Source: Colwellia sp. MB3u-41 (GTDB taxonomy: Bacteria; Pseudomonadota; Gammaproteobacteria; Enterobacterales; Alteromonadaceae). From it: a stretch of DNA of 64,000 nt. The DNA is taken from positions 62,001 through 126,000 of the forward strand of contig NZ_JACGUT010000075.1 of NCBI RefSeq assembly GCF_014076845.1, written 5' to 3'. Position 1 is the stretch's first letter, and every line of letters starts with the position of its first letter. The notes beneath the pieces were generated by a model, which saw nothing but the letters and a program-made list of their open reading frames with translations, was not told the origin of the DNA and searched no databases. The translations under genes were made by a program, and so were the position numbers. Shown here one piece after another: positions 36,073 through 46,000 of this stretch.

Positions 36073-37410
36073 ATGACACACACTAGAGATTCCTTTCATT
36101 CCCGTATCGGTTTTGTATTAGCCGCCGCAGGCTCAGCAATTGGTTTAGGGAATATTTGGGGATTCCCTACACAGGCAGCTAATAATGGGGGCGGTGCATT
36201 TTTGTTTGTCTATTTGTTAGTCACCCTACTTCTCGCACTTCCTGCATTGTACGCAGAAATATATATTGGCAACCAAGCACAAAAAAATCCGGTTGCCGCT
36301 TTAAAAGACGCTTGCCAAAACAGCCTGCCAAAAGTAGGGAAATACGCAGGGATAATCGGTTTATGCGGCGCGATTATGATGCTCAGCTTTTACACTATCG
36401 TTGCGGGATGGATGTTAGCGCATGCACTTTCTGCATTTACAGAACTCTTAGGCTTAAGCAGTATCTCGCAATGGTTAGCGACATCAAGTACCGAGCGTAA
36501 TTTATTATTCACTCCACTTTTTATTTTACTCGGTGCAGCTATTATTCATCAGGGTGTTAATGCAGGTATCGAAAAGTGGTCAGCACGTTTAATGCCTTTA
36601 TTATTAGTGATGCTTATTGGCTTAATTATTTATATTTTACGTCAACCTGGGGCTGAGAAAGGTTTAGCGCTATATTTAATTCCTGATTTTTCACAAGTCA
36701 CCAACCCCAAACTCATTATATCAGCCATGGGACAGGCCTTCTTTTCATTGTCTATTGGCGTAGGCGGCATGATGGTTTATGGCTCGTATATGCAAAAAGG
36801 TAAAGATATAGGTAAATTAGCACTGTCAATCACCGCACTAGATACCTTTATCGCTTTTATGGCGGGTCTTTTAATTATTCCTGCGCTTTTTGTTGCTCAA
36901 GAAGCAGGTGTTAAAGTTTTTAGTAATAATGAATTAATTGGGGAGGGGCAGTTAATTTTCAAAATTTTGCCTGAATTATTTAATTCTATGGGTGATGTTG
37001 GCTTGATTGTTTCAAGTTGTTTTTTCTTATTATTGTCAATTGCCGCATTAACATCAACCATATCCTCAACGGAAGTCCCCGTCTCTTATTTAATGGAAGA
37101 TAAAAGCTTTACTCGTTCAAAAGCGACTTGGTTAGTCTCATTCGTTGTGCTTTGTGCCAGCATGTTGTTAATTGCTTTTTTCGATGAATTGTTTGGCTTA
37201 GTTATTCGGTTATTAACGACTATTTTACAACCATTAAGTTGTTTATTTTACTTTATCGTTGTTGGTTGGTTATGGAATCGTGGTAATAAGCTGCGTGATA
37301 AGTCGTTACAAGAAGGAAGGAAGTGGTTGCCAATTTGGGGAAATTACCTCCGTTTTGTTTGCCCTTTGTTACTAACCGTTGTGTTTGTTAATGTGGCAAT
37401 TTTAAATTAA
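36073..37410 (+). CDS. sodium-dependent transporter, SNF (NSS) family
   Basis: A 445-residue inner-membrane symporter with about 11-12 helices. FVLAAAGSAIGLGNIWGFPT is the TM1 signature of bacterial LeuT-type transporters, with the sodium and substrate contacts in the unwound GLGN region; SLSIGVGGMMVYGSYM (TM6 region) and LLSIAALTSTISSTEV (TM8) follow. The family moves amino acids or amines with Na+; substrate unknown. The start overlaps the end of an AT-rich spacer and lacks a strong ribosome binding site. Confidence 0.93.
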   Translation: MTHTRDSFHSRIGFVLAAAGSAIGLGNIWGFPTQAANNGGGAFLFVYLLVTLLLALPALYAEIYIGNQAQKNPVAALKDACQNSLPKVGKYAGIIGLCGAIMMLSFYTIVAGWMLAHALSAFTELLGLSSISQWLATSSTERNLLFTPLFILLGAAIIHQGVNAGIEKWSARLMPLLLVMLIGLIIYILRQPGAEKGLALYLIPDFSQVTNPKLIISAMGQAFFSLSIGVGGMMVYGSYMQKGKDIGKLALSITALDTFIAFMAGLLIIPALFVAQEAGVKVFSNNELIGEGQLIFKILPELFNSMGDVGLIVSSCFFLLLSIAALTSTISSTEVPVSYLMEDKSFTRSKATWLVSFVVLCASMLLIAFFDELFGLVIRLLTTILQPLSCLFYFIVVGWLWNRGNKLRDKSLQEGRKWLPIWGNYLRFVCPLLLTVVFVNVAILN

Positions 37411-37490
37411 GACTGTTATTAACATAATACTAATATTGGCTTTGTCATACTACGTTTCTGTGTGTATGACCAAAGCCAATGCACCTCACC

Positions 37491-38690
37491 TTAATAGCTC
37501 ACGTTATTCCGACCTTTCTTCTTCGCTTTATATAACGCTTGATCTGAGCATTTTAACGCTTGATCAAAGCTTTGCTTGTTCTCTCTAGCCGCCACACCTA
37601 TTGATATAGTGACATTCACCGTTTTAAAATCACTCTGCTTGTTGCCTTTTTTTACCTTTCGCGCTTGCTTTGTTTTACGCTGAGGGTGTCGAATAACAAT
37701 TTTATATTTTTCAATAGCTTCACGGACAGCTTCTAATTCAGGCAATGCTTGGTCAATATTTTTACGGGGGAATACTACCGTAAACTCTTCTCCCCCATAA
37801 CGAAACGCTTTACCTCCCCCTTTAACACCGCCAATTTTTTTCGCGACTAATTTTAATACTTGGTCGCCTATATCATGGCCATAAGTGTCATTAAATTTCT
37901 TAAAGTGATCAATATCTAACATGGCGACAGTATACTTTCGCCCAAGTGACAGCGCTAATTGGTTTAGTGCGCGCCGTGATGGTAGTCCGGTTAAATCATC
38001 GCGATAAGCAAGGAAATAAGCATCGATAGTAATCACTAACACATAGTACAAGCTGAGTAATATCAGCATTAACATTATTGGTAGCGGGGTTAATTGGTAT
38101 TGATTACAAAGCCAAAAAAGCAAGGAAATACAAATAGCTGAGGTCACTAAATCTGCTTTAATCATTGCCCGCAGAACAATCACTACACTGCACACAAGAA
38201 GAGGTAATTCTAAACGGATCGTTTTTTTAAGCAGTTCGGTATTAGCAAAGCCTTCAATAAAAGCGATAACTGATCCGCTAATCTCCAGCCAAAACAATGC
38301 AACCACGCCTGCTAAAAAAATAGAGAACAAGCGATAAACACCATGAATTGAAATCACACCACGGTCTTTTGTTAATGAAAAGAGCAGTAAAGTAAAACAG
38401 CCAAATATTGTTAGCCAATCATTTTGTTTTGCTAACCAATTCGCCCAAGGGGGAGAAAAAGTGATACTGCCATAGTAAAGCAACCACAATAACGATAAAT
38501 AAGCTAAACGGCTTCGATTAAAATAACTCGCAAAAACAGTAACCACTACCAGTAATACAATCAGCAAGGGGGCGATAATAGCGATTTGCTTTAGCCAAAA
38601 TACTTGGCTTTGCACCACCAAAAAATAAACGAAAGTAAAAGTGACAACACTAAAAAACAATGTTTTTAGCGTCTTAATTCTTTGATACAA
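37491..38690 (-). CDS. membrane-bound diguanylate cyclase (GGDEF)
   Basis: A 399-residue protein with about seven N-terminal membrane helices (to about residue 225) and a C-terminal GGDEF domain. DDLTGLPSRRALNQ opens the domain, DIDHFKKFNDTYGHDIGD gives the metal/substrate residues, and the active site is RYGGEEF. The RxxD product-inhibition site that normally sits just before it is absent (GGGKAF), so feedback by c-di-GMP at that site is unlikely. The linker before the end is Lys-rich. The start is TTG at 38690, supported by AAGGAG at good spacing. It is a likely c-di-GMP producer. Confidence 0.92.
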   Translation of the reverse strand: MYQRIKTLKTLFFSVVTFTFVYFLVVQSQVFWLKQIAIIAPLLIVLLVVVTVFASYFNRSRLAYLSLLWLLYYGSITFSPPWANWLAKQNDWLTIFGCFTLLLFSLTKDRGVISIHGVYRLFSIFLAGVVALFWLEISGSVIAFIEGFANTELLKKTIRLELPLLVCSVVIVLRAMIKADLVTSAICISLLFWLCNQYQLTPLPIMLMLILLSLYYVLVITIDAYFLAYRDDLTGLPSRRALNQLALSLGRKYTVAMLDIDHFKKFNDTYGHDIGDQVLKLVAKKIGGVKGGGKAFRYGGEEFTVVFPRKNIDQALPELEAVREAIEKYKIVIRHPQRKTKQARKVKKGNKQSDFKTVNVTISIGVAARENKQSFDQALKCSDQALYKAKKKGRNNVSY

Positions 38691-38733
38691 CGTTAGCTCC
38701 TTAAATTAGATGATATTTGAGCAATTAAATAAT

Positions 38734-40212
38734 TTACGCAACAGGTAATGCTTCATTGTTTTCTTTTTGATTTTCAATTTCACTTGGCACAGCATCGTCT
38801 TCTTTTTTCAACTCAACTTGTTCAATTTTGTCAAAGCGTGATGATATTTTATCCGCCGAAGTATGAATTTGTTTAACATCAGTCGCAGCTTGATCAATAT
38901 GTTTTGCCAAATTCGCAAATCGAGATTTAAAACGGCCAAAGTCTTGAGATAAATGTGACAAATGTGCTTGAATAACATGAACTTGCTTTCGAGTAGCCTC
39001 GTCTTTTAGCACAGATCTTGAGGTTGTTAATATCGCCATTAATGTCGTAGGAGACGCCAACCAAACACGTTTTTTATTCGCGTAGTCAACAAGATCACCT
39101 TGATGGGCGTGAATTTCAGCAAAGATAGCTTCTGCAGGAATAAACATGATTGCGCCATCAGCCGTTTCTTTTTCAATTAAGTACTTATCACTAATGTCAT
39201 TAATGTGTTTTTTTATGTCAACTTTAAACTGGCGTTCAGCAGCTTTTCGGTCATGATCGCCCAGTTGGTTATCTAACATTTTTTTATAATTCTCTAACGG
39301 GAACTTAGAATCGATGACGACATTACCCGTTGGCTCAGGTAAAAATAAAATACAATCAGCTATTTTTCCGTTTGACAACGTATGCTGTAAGGAAAAATTT
39401 TGCTCTGGAATAACATTACGAATGAGACTATTTAGCTGCACTTCACCAAAAGCACCACGCGAACGTTTATCACTTAATACTTCTTGTAAGCTCACTACGT
39501 TGGATGAAAGTTCGGTAATTTTCTTTTGCGCGTCGTCAATCAATGCTAAACGCTGTAATATGTCATTAAAGGTTTTTGTTGTTTTATCAAAACCTTCCGC
39601 CAATCGTTTTTCAACTTGTCCACTAATTTCTTTCAGACGATTGTCTGTTGATACCGTTAATTCATCAATGCGTTTAGCCATTTGCTCACTCGATGCCTGC
39701 AATGACTTCGTTAAGTCTTCTCGGCTTACTTGAGTCACTCTATTTAGATGCTCTACAAGTTGATCAACCGATTTTAGTTGGTTTTGATTAAAAACCACTT
39801 GGTGTTCATGTAGCGCTTTATTTAACTTCTCACTACTCGCATGCAAACTCGATGTTTGTTTTTCACCCTGCTCTGCATGCTGGTACAAGAGTTTAATTTT
39901 AAAATCAGATATTTGTTGTTCAAAATAAGTTTTTAGCTCGGCTTGCTGATTTGCTAGCTGTTGGTGATTAAAACTTAATTGTTGTTGTTGTTGTTGTTGA
40001 TAGTTCTTTGAAACTTCACTATCGACCGATAATTTTTCAAATAAGAGTTGGGATTTTTCATTTTGAGCGGTCAGTCGCAATGACATTTTTTTTATTTTAA
40101 ACAATAAGATCAAACTAATTAAAAAACAAAATACCGATAAAATAACGCTCAAAAAAATAAAAAGCTCAGCAGGAATTATTTCTAAAAAAGCAGGTAGTAT
40201 CATATAAAACAT
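38734..40212 (-). CDS. rmuC: DNA recombination protein RmuC
   Basis: A 492-residue RmuC. A membrane helix near the N-terminus (ELFIFLSVILSVFCFLISLI) is followed by a long glutamine-rich coiled coil (about 60-200, including a QQQQQQ run from a CAA/TTG repeat) and the conserved nuclease-fold core: SRGAFGEVQLNSLIRNVIPE, DSKFPLENYK, DGAIMFIPAEAIFAEI and VWLASPTTLMAIL. RmuC limits inversions at repeats and takes part in DNA-structure processing; details are family knowledge. The start is uncertain among an ATG at 40212, an ATG at 40203 and a GTG at 40221. It ends 43 bp before the cyclase start. Confidence 0.92.
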   Translation of the reverse strand: MFYMILPAFLEIIPAELFIFLSVILSVFCFLISLILLFKIKKMSLRLTAQNEKSQLLFEKLSVDSEVSKNYQQQQQQQLSFNHQQLANQQAELKTYFEQQISDFKIKLLYQHAEQGEKQTSSLHASSEKLNKALHEHQVVFNQNQLKSVDQLVEHLNRVTQVSREDLTKSLQASSEQMAKRIDELTVSTDNRLKEISGQVEKRLAEGFDKTTKTFNDILQRLALIDDAQKKITELSSNVVSLQEVLSDKRSRGAFGEVQLNSLIRNVIPEQNFSLQHTLSNGKIADCILFLPEPTGNVVIDSKFPLENYKKMLDNQLGDHDRKAAERQFKVDIKKHINDISDKYLIEKETADGAIMFIPAEAIFAEIHAHQGDLVDYANKKRVWLASPTTLMAILTTSRSVLKDEATRKQVHVIQAHLSHLSQDFGRFKSRFANLAKHIDQAATDVKQIHTSADKISSRFDKIEQVELKKEDDAVPSEIENQKENNEALPVA

Positions 40213-40322
40213 AAGGAACACATCAGTAACACTGTAAATATTATCAGTATTAAAGCATAGAAATATACTCAGGTTAAGTTTATTCTAGCGTTATCATTAA
40301 ACAGTGAATATTTAATAATCAT

Positions 40323-40541
40323 TTAATAATCATTTATTAAATGAATACGATCCCCCATTTTATTAAGAATAGTAATTTCGCCATCACAAACAGCAATAAT
40401 TGATTTTTCCTCCTTAAATTTTTCTGAAATAATCACGCGACCACTGGCATTTTGTGGAAACTGACCAATAAAGTGCATTAATTCAAGTGAGTTATCACAA
40501 TAATAAATAATAGTAACGGTACGTAGCTTAGTGTTAGTCAT
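40323..40541 (-). CDS. small conserved protein, TIGR02922-like
   Basis: A 72-residue protein, all beta by appearance: TVTIIYYCDNSLELMHFIGQ, then SGRVIISEKFKEEKSIIAVC and DGEITILNKMGDRIHLI. It looks like the short TIGR02922 family known from Colwellia, Shewanella and relatives; function unknown. The ribosome binding site is weak. It sits alone between rmuC and the fumarase terminator. Confidence 0.65.
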   Translation of the reverse strand: MTNTKLRTVTIIYYCDNSLELMHFIGQFPQNASGRVIISEKFKEEKSIIAVCDGEITILNKMGDRIHLINDY

Positions 40542-40618
40542 AATTAAGGATATTTCAGGCTTTATTTTTCAGTGTTATATCAGTGTAGTTGAAAAAGCGA
40601 ACATTACTGTAGGTAATA

Positions 40619-40640
40619 AAAAAGCGCCCTGAGGCGCTTT
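40619..40640 (-). terminator. intrinsic terminator downstream of fumarase
   Basis: AAAGCGCC (40621-40628) pairs with GGCGCTTT (40633-40640) around a CTGA loop. On the minus strand a T run follows. It lies about 35 bp past the fumarase stop. Confidence 0.85.
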
Positions 40641-40672
40641 CTATAAATTGATTACCACAAAATCGCCATCAA

Positions 40673-42196
40673 TTAGCTTTTTGACTGAGCATCTTGTACT
40701 TCAATCTTAGCTTTCCAAATAGCCGGTCCAGTAACATGAACAGATTCGCCTTGAGTATCAACAGCAACTGTTACTGGCATATCTTCAACTTCAAATTCAT
40801 AGATAGCTTCCATACCCATATCTTCAAAAGCAACCACTTTAGCTTTTTTGATGGCCTTTGATACGAGGTATGCTGCGCCGCCTACAGCCATTAAATACAC
40901 TGACTTATGCTTTTTAATTGTTTCAACCGTAGCCGCACCACGTTCCGCTTTACCAATAGAGCCAAGTAAACCTGTTTCAGCAAGCATCATTTCCATGAAT
41001 TTATCCATACGTGTTGCTGTTGTTGGTCCGGCGGGGCCAACGGCTTCATCACGTATAGCATCGACTGGGCCTACGTAGTAAATAAACTTATCCGTAAAAT
41101 CTACAGGTAATTTTTCGCCTTTTGCTAACATCTCTTGAATACGCTTATGAGCAGCATCACGTCCAGTTAATATCGTACCGCTCAGTAAAACGGTTTCACC
41201 GGTTTTCCATGAGCTTATATCGGCTTTCTTTAAATCGTCAACGTTAACACGGCGAACGTTTTCACCCACTTCCCAAGTAATTTCTGGCCAGTCTTCTAAC
41301 TTAGGTGGCGTTAAATTAGCGGGTCCTGAACCATCTAAATGAAAGTGTACGTGACGAGTTGCTGCACAATTAGGGATCATGACCACAGGTTTTGATGCGG
41401 CGTGCGTTGGCGCCGACATGATTTTAATATCAACAACCGTTGTTAAACCACCAAGGCCTTGTGCGCCAATGCCGAGTTTATTTACGCGTTCAAAAATTTC
41501 TAAACGGAGCTTTTCTTCTGCTGTTTCTGCACCACGGTCAATTAACTCTTGAATATCAACAGGGTCCATCAAACTTTCTTTAGCAAGCACGCCTGCTTTT
41601 TCAGCCGTACCACCGATACCTATCCCTAACATGCCCGGTGGACACCAACCTGCGCCCATTGTTGGTAGTGTTTTAACGACCCAGTCAGCAATTGAATCGC
41701 TTGGGTTTAACATTACCATTTTAGATTTATTTTCACTGCCTCCTCCCTTTGCAGCAATCATAATATCGACACCACCGCCTGGCACCATATCAATATGCAC
41801 AACTGATGGTGTATTGTCTTTGGTGTTAATACGTGCACCAGCGGGGTCTTTAACAATAGAGGCGCGTAAAGGGTTGTTTGGATTTAAATAAGCTTGTCGA
41901 GTACCTTCATCAACCATTTGCTGGACGGTTAAGTCAGTTTTATCCCATTGAACATCCATTCCGACTTTTACAAAACATGTCACTATGCCCGTATCTTGAC
42001 AAATTGGGCGCTGCCCGTGAGCTGACATTCTAGAATTAATTAAGATCTGAGCAATAGCGTCTTTCGCTGCTGTGCTTTCTTCTTTATGATAAGCTTTTTC
42101 AAGTGCTTGAATGAAGTCTAACGGGTGATAATAAGAAATATATTGTAATGCATCAGCAATACTTTCAATTAAATCTTGTTGTTTAATGATAGTCAT
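40673..42196 (-). CDS. fumA: fumarate hydratase class I (4Fe-4S)
   Basis: A 507-residue iron-sulfur fumarase with the alpha and beta parts fused, interconverting fumarate and malate in the TCA cycle. Cysteines suited to the cluster are in RPICQDTGIVTCF, GAGWCPPGMLGIGIGG and VMIPNCAATRHVHFHLDG. The C-terminal beta part contains AVGPAGPTTATRMDKFME. The cluster makes it oxygen-sensitive, unlike class II FumC. The symbol does not separate fumA from fumB. It is divergent from pabB with a 168-bp spacer. Confidence 0.94.
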   Translation of the reverse strand: MTIIKQQDLIESIADALQYISYYHPLDFIQALEKAYHKEESTAAKDAIAQILINSRMSAHGQRPICQDTGIVTCFVKVGMDVQWDKTDLTVQQMVDEGTRQAYLNPNNPLRASIVKDPAGARINTKDNTPSVVHIDMVPGGGVDIMIAAKGGGSENKSKMVMLNPSDSIADWVVKTLPTMGAGWCPPGMLGIGIGGTAEKAGVLAKESLMDPVDIQELIDRGAETAEEKLRLEIFERVNKLGIGAQGLGGLTTVVDIKIMSAPTHAASKPVVMIPNCAATRHVHFHLDGSGPANLTPPKLEDWPEITWEVGENVRRVNVDDLKKADISSWKTGETVLLSGTILTGRDAAHKRIQEMLAKGEKLPVDFTDKFIYYVGPVDAIRDEAVGPAGPTTATRMDKFMEMMLAETGLLGSIGKAERGAATVETIKKHKSVYLMAVGGAAYLVSKAIKKAKVVAFEDMGMEAIYEFEVEDMPVTVAVDTQGESVHVTGPAIWKAKIEVQDAQSKS

Positions 42197-42364
42197 GAGG
42201 GCCTCTTTTATGCAGATCTACATATGTAGTCCAACCGCATTTTCCTACGTCCCTGAAATTACAGATAATATCGGGTCGTTAAAAAGGGTTGAAAGTTATG
42301 AATTTGCAGATATCATACCCTTCTTGTTAACGAGCTACCACAATATTATCGAGTATAACCTGTC

Positions 42365-43786
42365 ATGTTCACTATTTCTGCCCAGCACTTTACTGTAGAC
42401 AAATCGATTGATGTAGCCGCACTATTCTCAGTTTTTAGTCAACAGCCTTGGGCGATGTGGCTTGATTCCTGTGGGAATAAAAAGGCGCCTTCTCACGTTG
42501 ATAGTAATTTTGACATTATGGTTTGGCAACCAGAAGTCACACTAACCACACACGGTGAACAAACTGAAATACATTGGCTAAAAGATAACAAGAAAGAAAT
42601 TAGTGATGAAAACCCCTTAACACTTATTAAAAATATTCAGCAACAGTGTTTTAGTGATATTAACGTTACTCGTAGCCATCTGCCTTTTAATGGTGGCAGT
42701 CTTGGGTATTTCTCTTATGACTTAGGTCGACGCTTTGAAGCACTACCTAATCTAACCACCCATGATATTGATTTAGCTGAAATGTCAGTTGGCATCTATT
42801 TACACGCTTTAATTTTTGATCACAAACAGCAGCAGTTCTGGCTTGTTTGTCCACAATCACTTCGCAAAAGCTTAACCGTTACTATAAATGAGCAACTCGC
42901 TTTAGCCGCTCAATGCCAACAAGCAACTGAAAAGTTTTCATTAACGTCAACGTGGCAATCGAATATGAGTAAAGCCAGTTATGATGAAAAATTTCAACAA
43001 GTACAAAACTATTTATTGTCCGGTGATTGTTATCAAATTAATTTAGCTCAGCGTTTTAAAGCGACTTATCAAGGTAATGAATTTGACGCTTATTGTGCAC
43101 TTCGTGAGAAAAACAAAGCACCATTTTCTGCTTTTTTACGGTTTGATAATGCAAGTATTTTAAGTATTTCTCCTGAACGATTCTTACAAAAAATAGCGAA
43201 TAAAGTACAAAGTAAGCCCATTAAAGGCACCAAACCACGTAGCGATGATGCGACCATTGACCTGCAAAATTCGATTGATTTACAGCATTCAGAGAAAGAT
43301 CGCGCCGAAAACTTAATGATTGTAGATTTACTCAGAAATGACATCAGTAAAGTTTGTATGCCCGGTTCAGTCAAAGTTCCTAAGTTGTTTAACATTGAAA
43401 GCTTTCCTGCGGTTCATCATTTAGTGAGTACTGTTGAAGGTGAATTAGCACCGCAGTATCAGGCGACAGACTTATTAGCTGCATCATTTCCTGGTGGCTC
43501 AATTACCGGCGCCCCAAAAATAAGAGCCATGGAAATTATTGACGAATTAGAACCCCATCAACGCAGTATTTATTGTGGCTCTGTTGGCTATATCTCGGCT
43601 TGTGGAAACATGGACACGAGTATTACCATTCGTACTTTATTATGTGAAAGAAACATCGTAACAAAAGAAAACGCCCTCTATTGCTGGGCTGGAGGTGGTG
43701 TGGTTGCAGATTCAAAGGTAGACTGTGAATATCAAGAAACCTTTGATAAAGTAAATAAAATATTACCTGTGTTATCAGCACTTTAA
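42365..43786 (+). CDS. pabB: aminodeoxychorismate synthase component I
   Basis: A 473-residue chorismate-utilising enzyme that makes 4-amino-4-deoxychorismate for folate. SLGYFSYDLGRRFE in the N-terminal half and KPIKGTKPRSDD, NLMIVDLLRNDIS, FPGGSITGAPKIRAMEII and CWAGGGVVADS in the C-terminal half are the family blocks. The conserved KPIKGT lysine and the lack of the TrpE-type LLES separate it from TrpE. No pabA is adjacent. The start is only moderately supported, with no clear ribosome binding site. Confidence 0.93.
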   Translation: MFTISAQHFTVDKSIDVAALFSVFSQQPWAMWLDSCGNKKAPSHVDSNFDIMVWQPEVTLTTHGEQTEIHWLKDNKKEISDENPLTLIKNIQQQCFSDINVTRSHLPFNGGSLGYFSYDLGRRFEALPNLTTHDIDLAEMSVGIYLHALIFDHKQQQFWLVCPQSLRKSLTVTINEQLALAAQCQQATEKFSLTSTWQSNMSKASYDEKFQQVQNYLLSGDCYQINLAQRFKATYQGNEFDAYCALREKNKAPFSAFLRFDNASILSISPERFLQKIANKVQSKPIKGTKPRSDDATIDLQNSIDLQHSEKDRAENLMIVDLLRNDISKVCMPGSVKVPKLFNIESFPAVHHLVSTVEGELAPQYQATDLLAASFPGGSITGAPKIRAMEIIDELEPHQRSIYCGSVGYISACGNMDTSITIRTLLCERNIVTKENALYCWAGGGVVADSKVDCEYQETFDKVNKILPVLSAL

Positions 43787-43837
43787 TTTTTCGCTCCTTT
43801 TGCTGTTTTAGCTTTACTCGCAATGGATGGATTTATA

Positions 43838-44407
43838 ATGACAAAGCATGATTTTCTGCAAAAATTTCAGTTATCAATACTCAACGATTCACTTCATCAA
43901 TATCAGCACCATGCGACGCTTAAACCTGCAGCCGTTCTTATTGCCTTAATTGAAGAAAATAAACAGTTATCTGTTGTGCTTACCAAACGCGCCAGCCATT
44001 TAAAGCATCATCCAGGACAAATTAGTTTTCCAGGCGGTAAAATGGAAGATTTTGATGCAGGTTTCGTTAGCGCGGCAATTAGAGAAGCTGAAGAAGAAAT
44101 AGGCCTAAATAGTGACAACATAAATATTGTCGGTCAATTGCTCCCTTATGAAACAATCAGCGGCTATGTGGTTACCCCCATTATCGCTTTTATTGACAAG
44201 AAACAACATTATGTAATGGATGAAAATGAAGTTGCTGAAATTTTTCACGTACCCTTACAGCACTTTCTCAACATTAGTAATCATTATACCGTTACCATAG
44301 AGCGCCATCGAAAACCATTTTCAATTCACTTTACGCCCTTTGAGCACCATAACATATGGGGCGCAACCGCCGTCATGCTTAAAGATTTAGCCATTCAATT
44401 ATCATAA
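43838..44407 (+). CDS. nudL: CoA pyrophosphatase-type Nudix hydrolase
   Basis: A 189-residue Nudix hydrolase of the YeaB/NudL group, probably cleaving coenzyme A and related dinucleotides. LTKRASHLKHHPGQISFPGG precedes the Nudix box, in which GGKMEDFDAGFVS and REAEEEIGL give the metal-binding glutamates. I prefer the ATG at 43838 (MTKHDFLQ), with a GGATGGA stretch upstream, over one five codons earlier. It follows pabB by 51 bp, the order common in gammaproteobacteria, and precedes sdaA, also usual. Confidence 0.88.
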   Translation: MTKHDFLQKFQLSILNDSLHQYQHHATLKPAAVLIALIEENKQLSVVLTKRASHLKHHPGQISFPGGKMEDFDAGFVSAAIREAEEEIGLNSDNINIVGQLLPYETISGYVVTPIIAFIDKKQHYVMDENEVAEIFHVPLQHFLNISNHYTVTIERHRKPFSIHFTPFEHHNIWGATAVMLKDLAIQLS

Positions 44408-44539
44408 CGTTTAAATGTATGCCTAATATCACCTATAATTAAGCTATTATTGTTTTTCATGGTGATAGCTTTCAGTTACAATTACCGAAGATAATTCCAA
44501 CTTTTGTTAATTTTAACAAAATAAATGCAGGTTTTAAGT

Positions 44540-45931
44540 ATGATTAGTGTATTTGATATGTTTTCCATTGGCATTGGCCCTTCAAGCTCCCACACCGTAG
44601 GTCCAATGAAAGCTGCGAAGTTATTTGTTGAACAGCTCAAAAATGAGAATAAATTAACCCAAACAACGCGCGTAAAATGCGAGCTTTTTGGCTCATTAGG
44701 GCAAACAGGTATTGGCCATGGTACCGGTAAAGCTGTTATTTTAGGCTTGTCTGGTGAAAACCCTGACACGATTGCCGTAGAAGATATTGATTCAATTCTT
44801 GAAGCTGTGGTTAGTAGCCAACACATATCACTTAATGGCGAACACGTTGTTTCATTTCCTAAAAATGACGCTATTATTTATCATCGTCGTAAAACGTTGC
44901 CGGCTCACTCTAATGCGATGACTATATTCGCTTATGCAGAAATTGCAGGGAAAGAAAGTACTTTATTACTCGAACAAACATACTATTCAATTGGTGGCGG
45001 TTTTATTGTTAACGCACGCGACTTTGAAAAAGAAAAAGACAAAGCACTATCTCTTCATAATAATATAAAACGCCCACATTATTTTTCATCAGCAACCGAG
45101 TTGATTAACGAAGCGAATGAAAAAAACCTCAGGATCAGTACTATCATGATGAACAATGAAAAGTGCTTAGCTGATGAAGCGACAGTTAGAGCTAAGTTAG
45201 TTGATATTTGGCAAGCAATGAAAGATTGTGTTGACCGTGGTATTAAAACAGAAGGCATTTTACCTGGTGGTTTAAAAGTTGCGCGCAGGGCCCCGGCCCT
45301 ATTTAAAGCATTGTCAGTTGAGAATAATAATGATCCACTTATTGCTATGGATTGGGTGAACTTATTTGCATTAGCGGTTAACGAGGAAAATGCCGCCGGT
45401 AGCCGTGTAGTTACTGCCCCAACTAATGGCGCCGCTGGTATTATTCCTGCTGTGCTGTGTTATTACGATAAATTTGTTAAACCCGTTGATGAAGACACTT
45501 GTGTTCGCTACTTGCTAACTGCAGCAGCCATTGGCATTTTGTACAAAACAAATGCATCAATTTCTGGTGCAGAAGTGGGTTGTCAGGGCGAAGTGGGTGT
45601 TGCTTGCTCTATGGCTGCAGGTGCATTAACTGAAATTATGGGAGGCACGCCAAGTAAAGTAGAAAACGCAGCAGAAATAGGTATGGAGCATAATTTAGGA
45701 TTAACCTGTGATCCTGTTGGTGGTTTAGTACAAGTTCCTTGTATTGAACGTAATGCAATGGGCTCGGTTAAAGCGATTAACGCCTCTCGCTTAGCATTAC
45801 GCGGAACGGGGAATCAAAAGGTACCACTGGATAAAGTGATTAAAACCATGTGGGAAACAGGCAACGATATGAAAACTAAATATAAAGAAACTTCACGTGG
45901 CGGCTTAGCGGTGAACATTACTGAATGTTAA
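44540..45931 (+). CDS. sdaA: L-serine ammonia-lyase (serine dehydratase)
   Basis: A 463-residue iron-sulfur enzyme deaminating L-serine to pyruvate. The start MISVFDMFSIGIGPSSSHTV is the family's exact N-terminus, and an AGG lies upstream, so I prefer 44540 to the ATG at 44525. The cluster cysteines are in GCQGEVGVACSMAAG and in LTCDPVGGLVQVPCIERN. KTNASISGAEVG is the active-site region. It ends at a bidirectional terminator shared with cysB after two copies of a 33-bp repeat. Confidence 0.95.
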   Translation: MISVFDMFSIGIGPSSSHTVGPMKAAKLFVEQLKNENKLTQTTRVKCELFGSLGQTGIGHGTGKAVILGLSGENPDTIAVEDIDSILEAVVSSQHISLNGEHVVSFPKNDAIIYHRRKTLPAHSNAMTIFAYAEIAGKESTLLLEQTYYSIGGGFIVNARDFEKEKDKALSLHNNIKRPHYFSSATELINEANEKNLRISTIMMNNEKCLADEATVRAKLVDIWQAMKDCVDRGIKTEGILPGGLKVARRAPALFKALSVENNNDPLIAMDWVNLFALAVNEENAAGSRVVTAPTNGAAGIIPAVLCYYDKFVKPVDEDTCVRYLLTAAAIGILYKTNASISGAEVGCQGEVGVACSMAAGALTEIMGGTPSKVENAAEIGMEHNLGLTCDPVGGLVQVPCIERNAMGSVKAINASRLALRGTGNQKVPLDKVIKTMWETGNDMKTKYKETSRGGLAVNITEC

Positions 45932-46000
45932 GACATTTTTAATCGCAAAGCGTCAACAGACAAAGGGTTGATGGCAGAGCATTTTCGTTCCTTACTATCG

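Noticed and set aside
39960-40000. Q-run in RmuC as a coding microsatellite of regulatory interest
   Set aside because: The repeat is trinucleotide, so length changes stay in frame within a coiled coil; no phase variation is expected.
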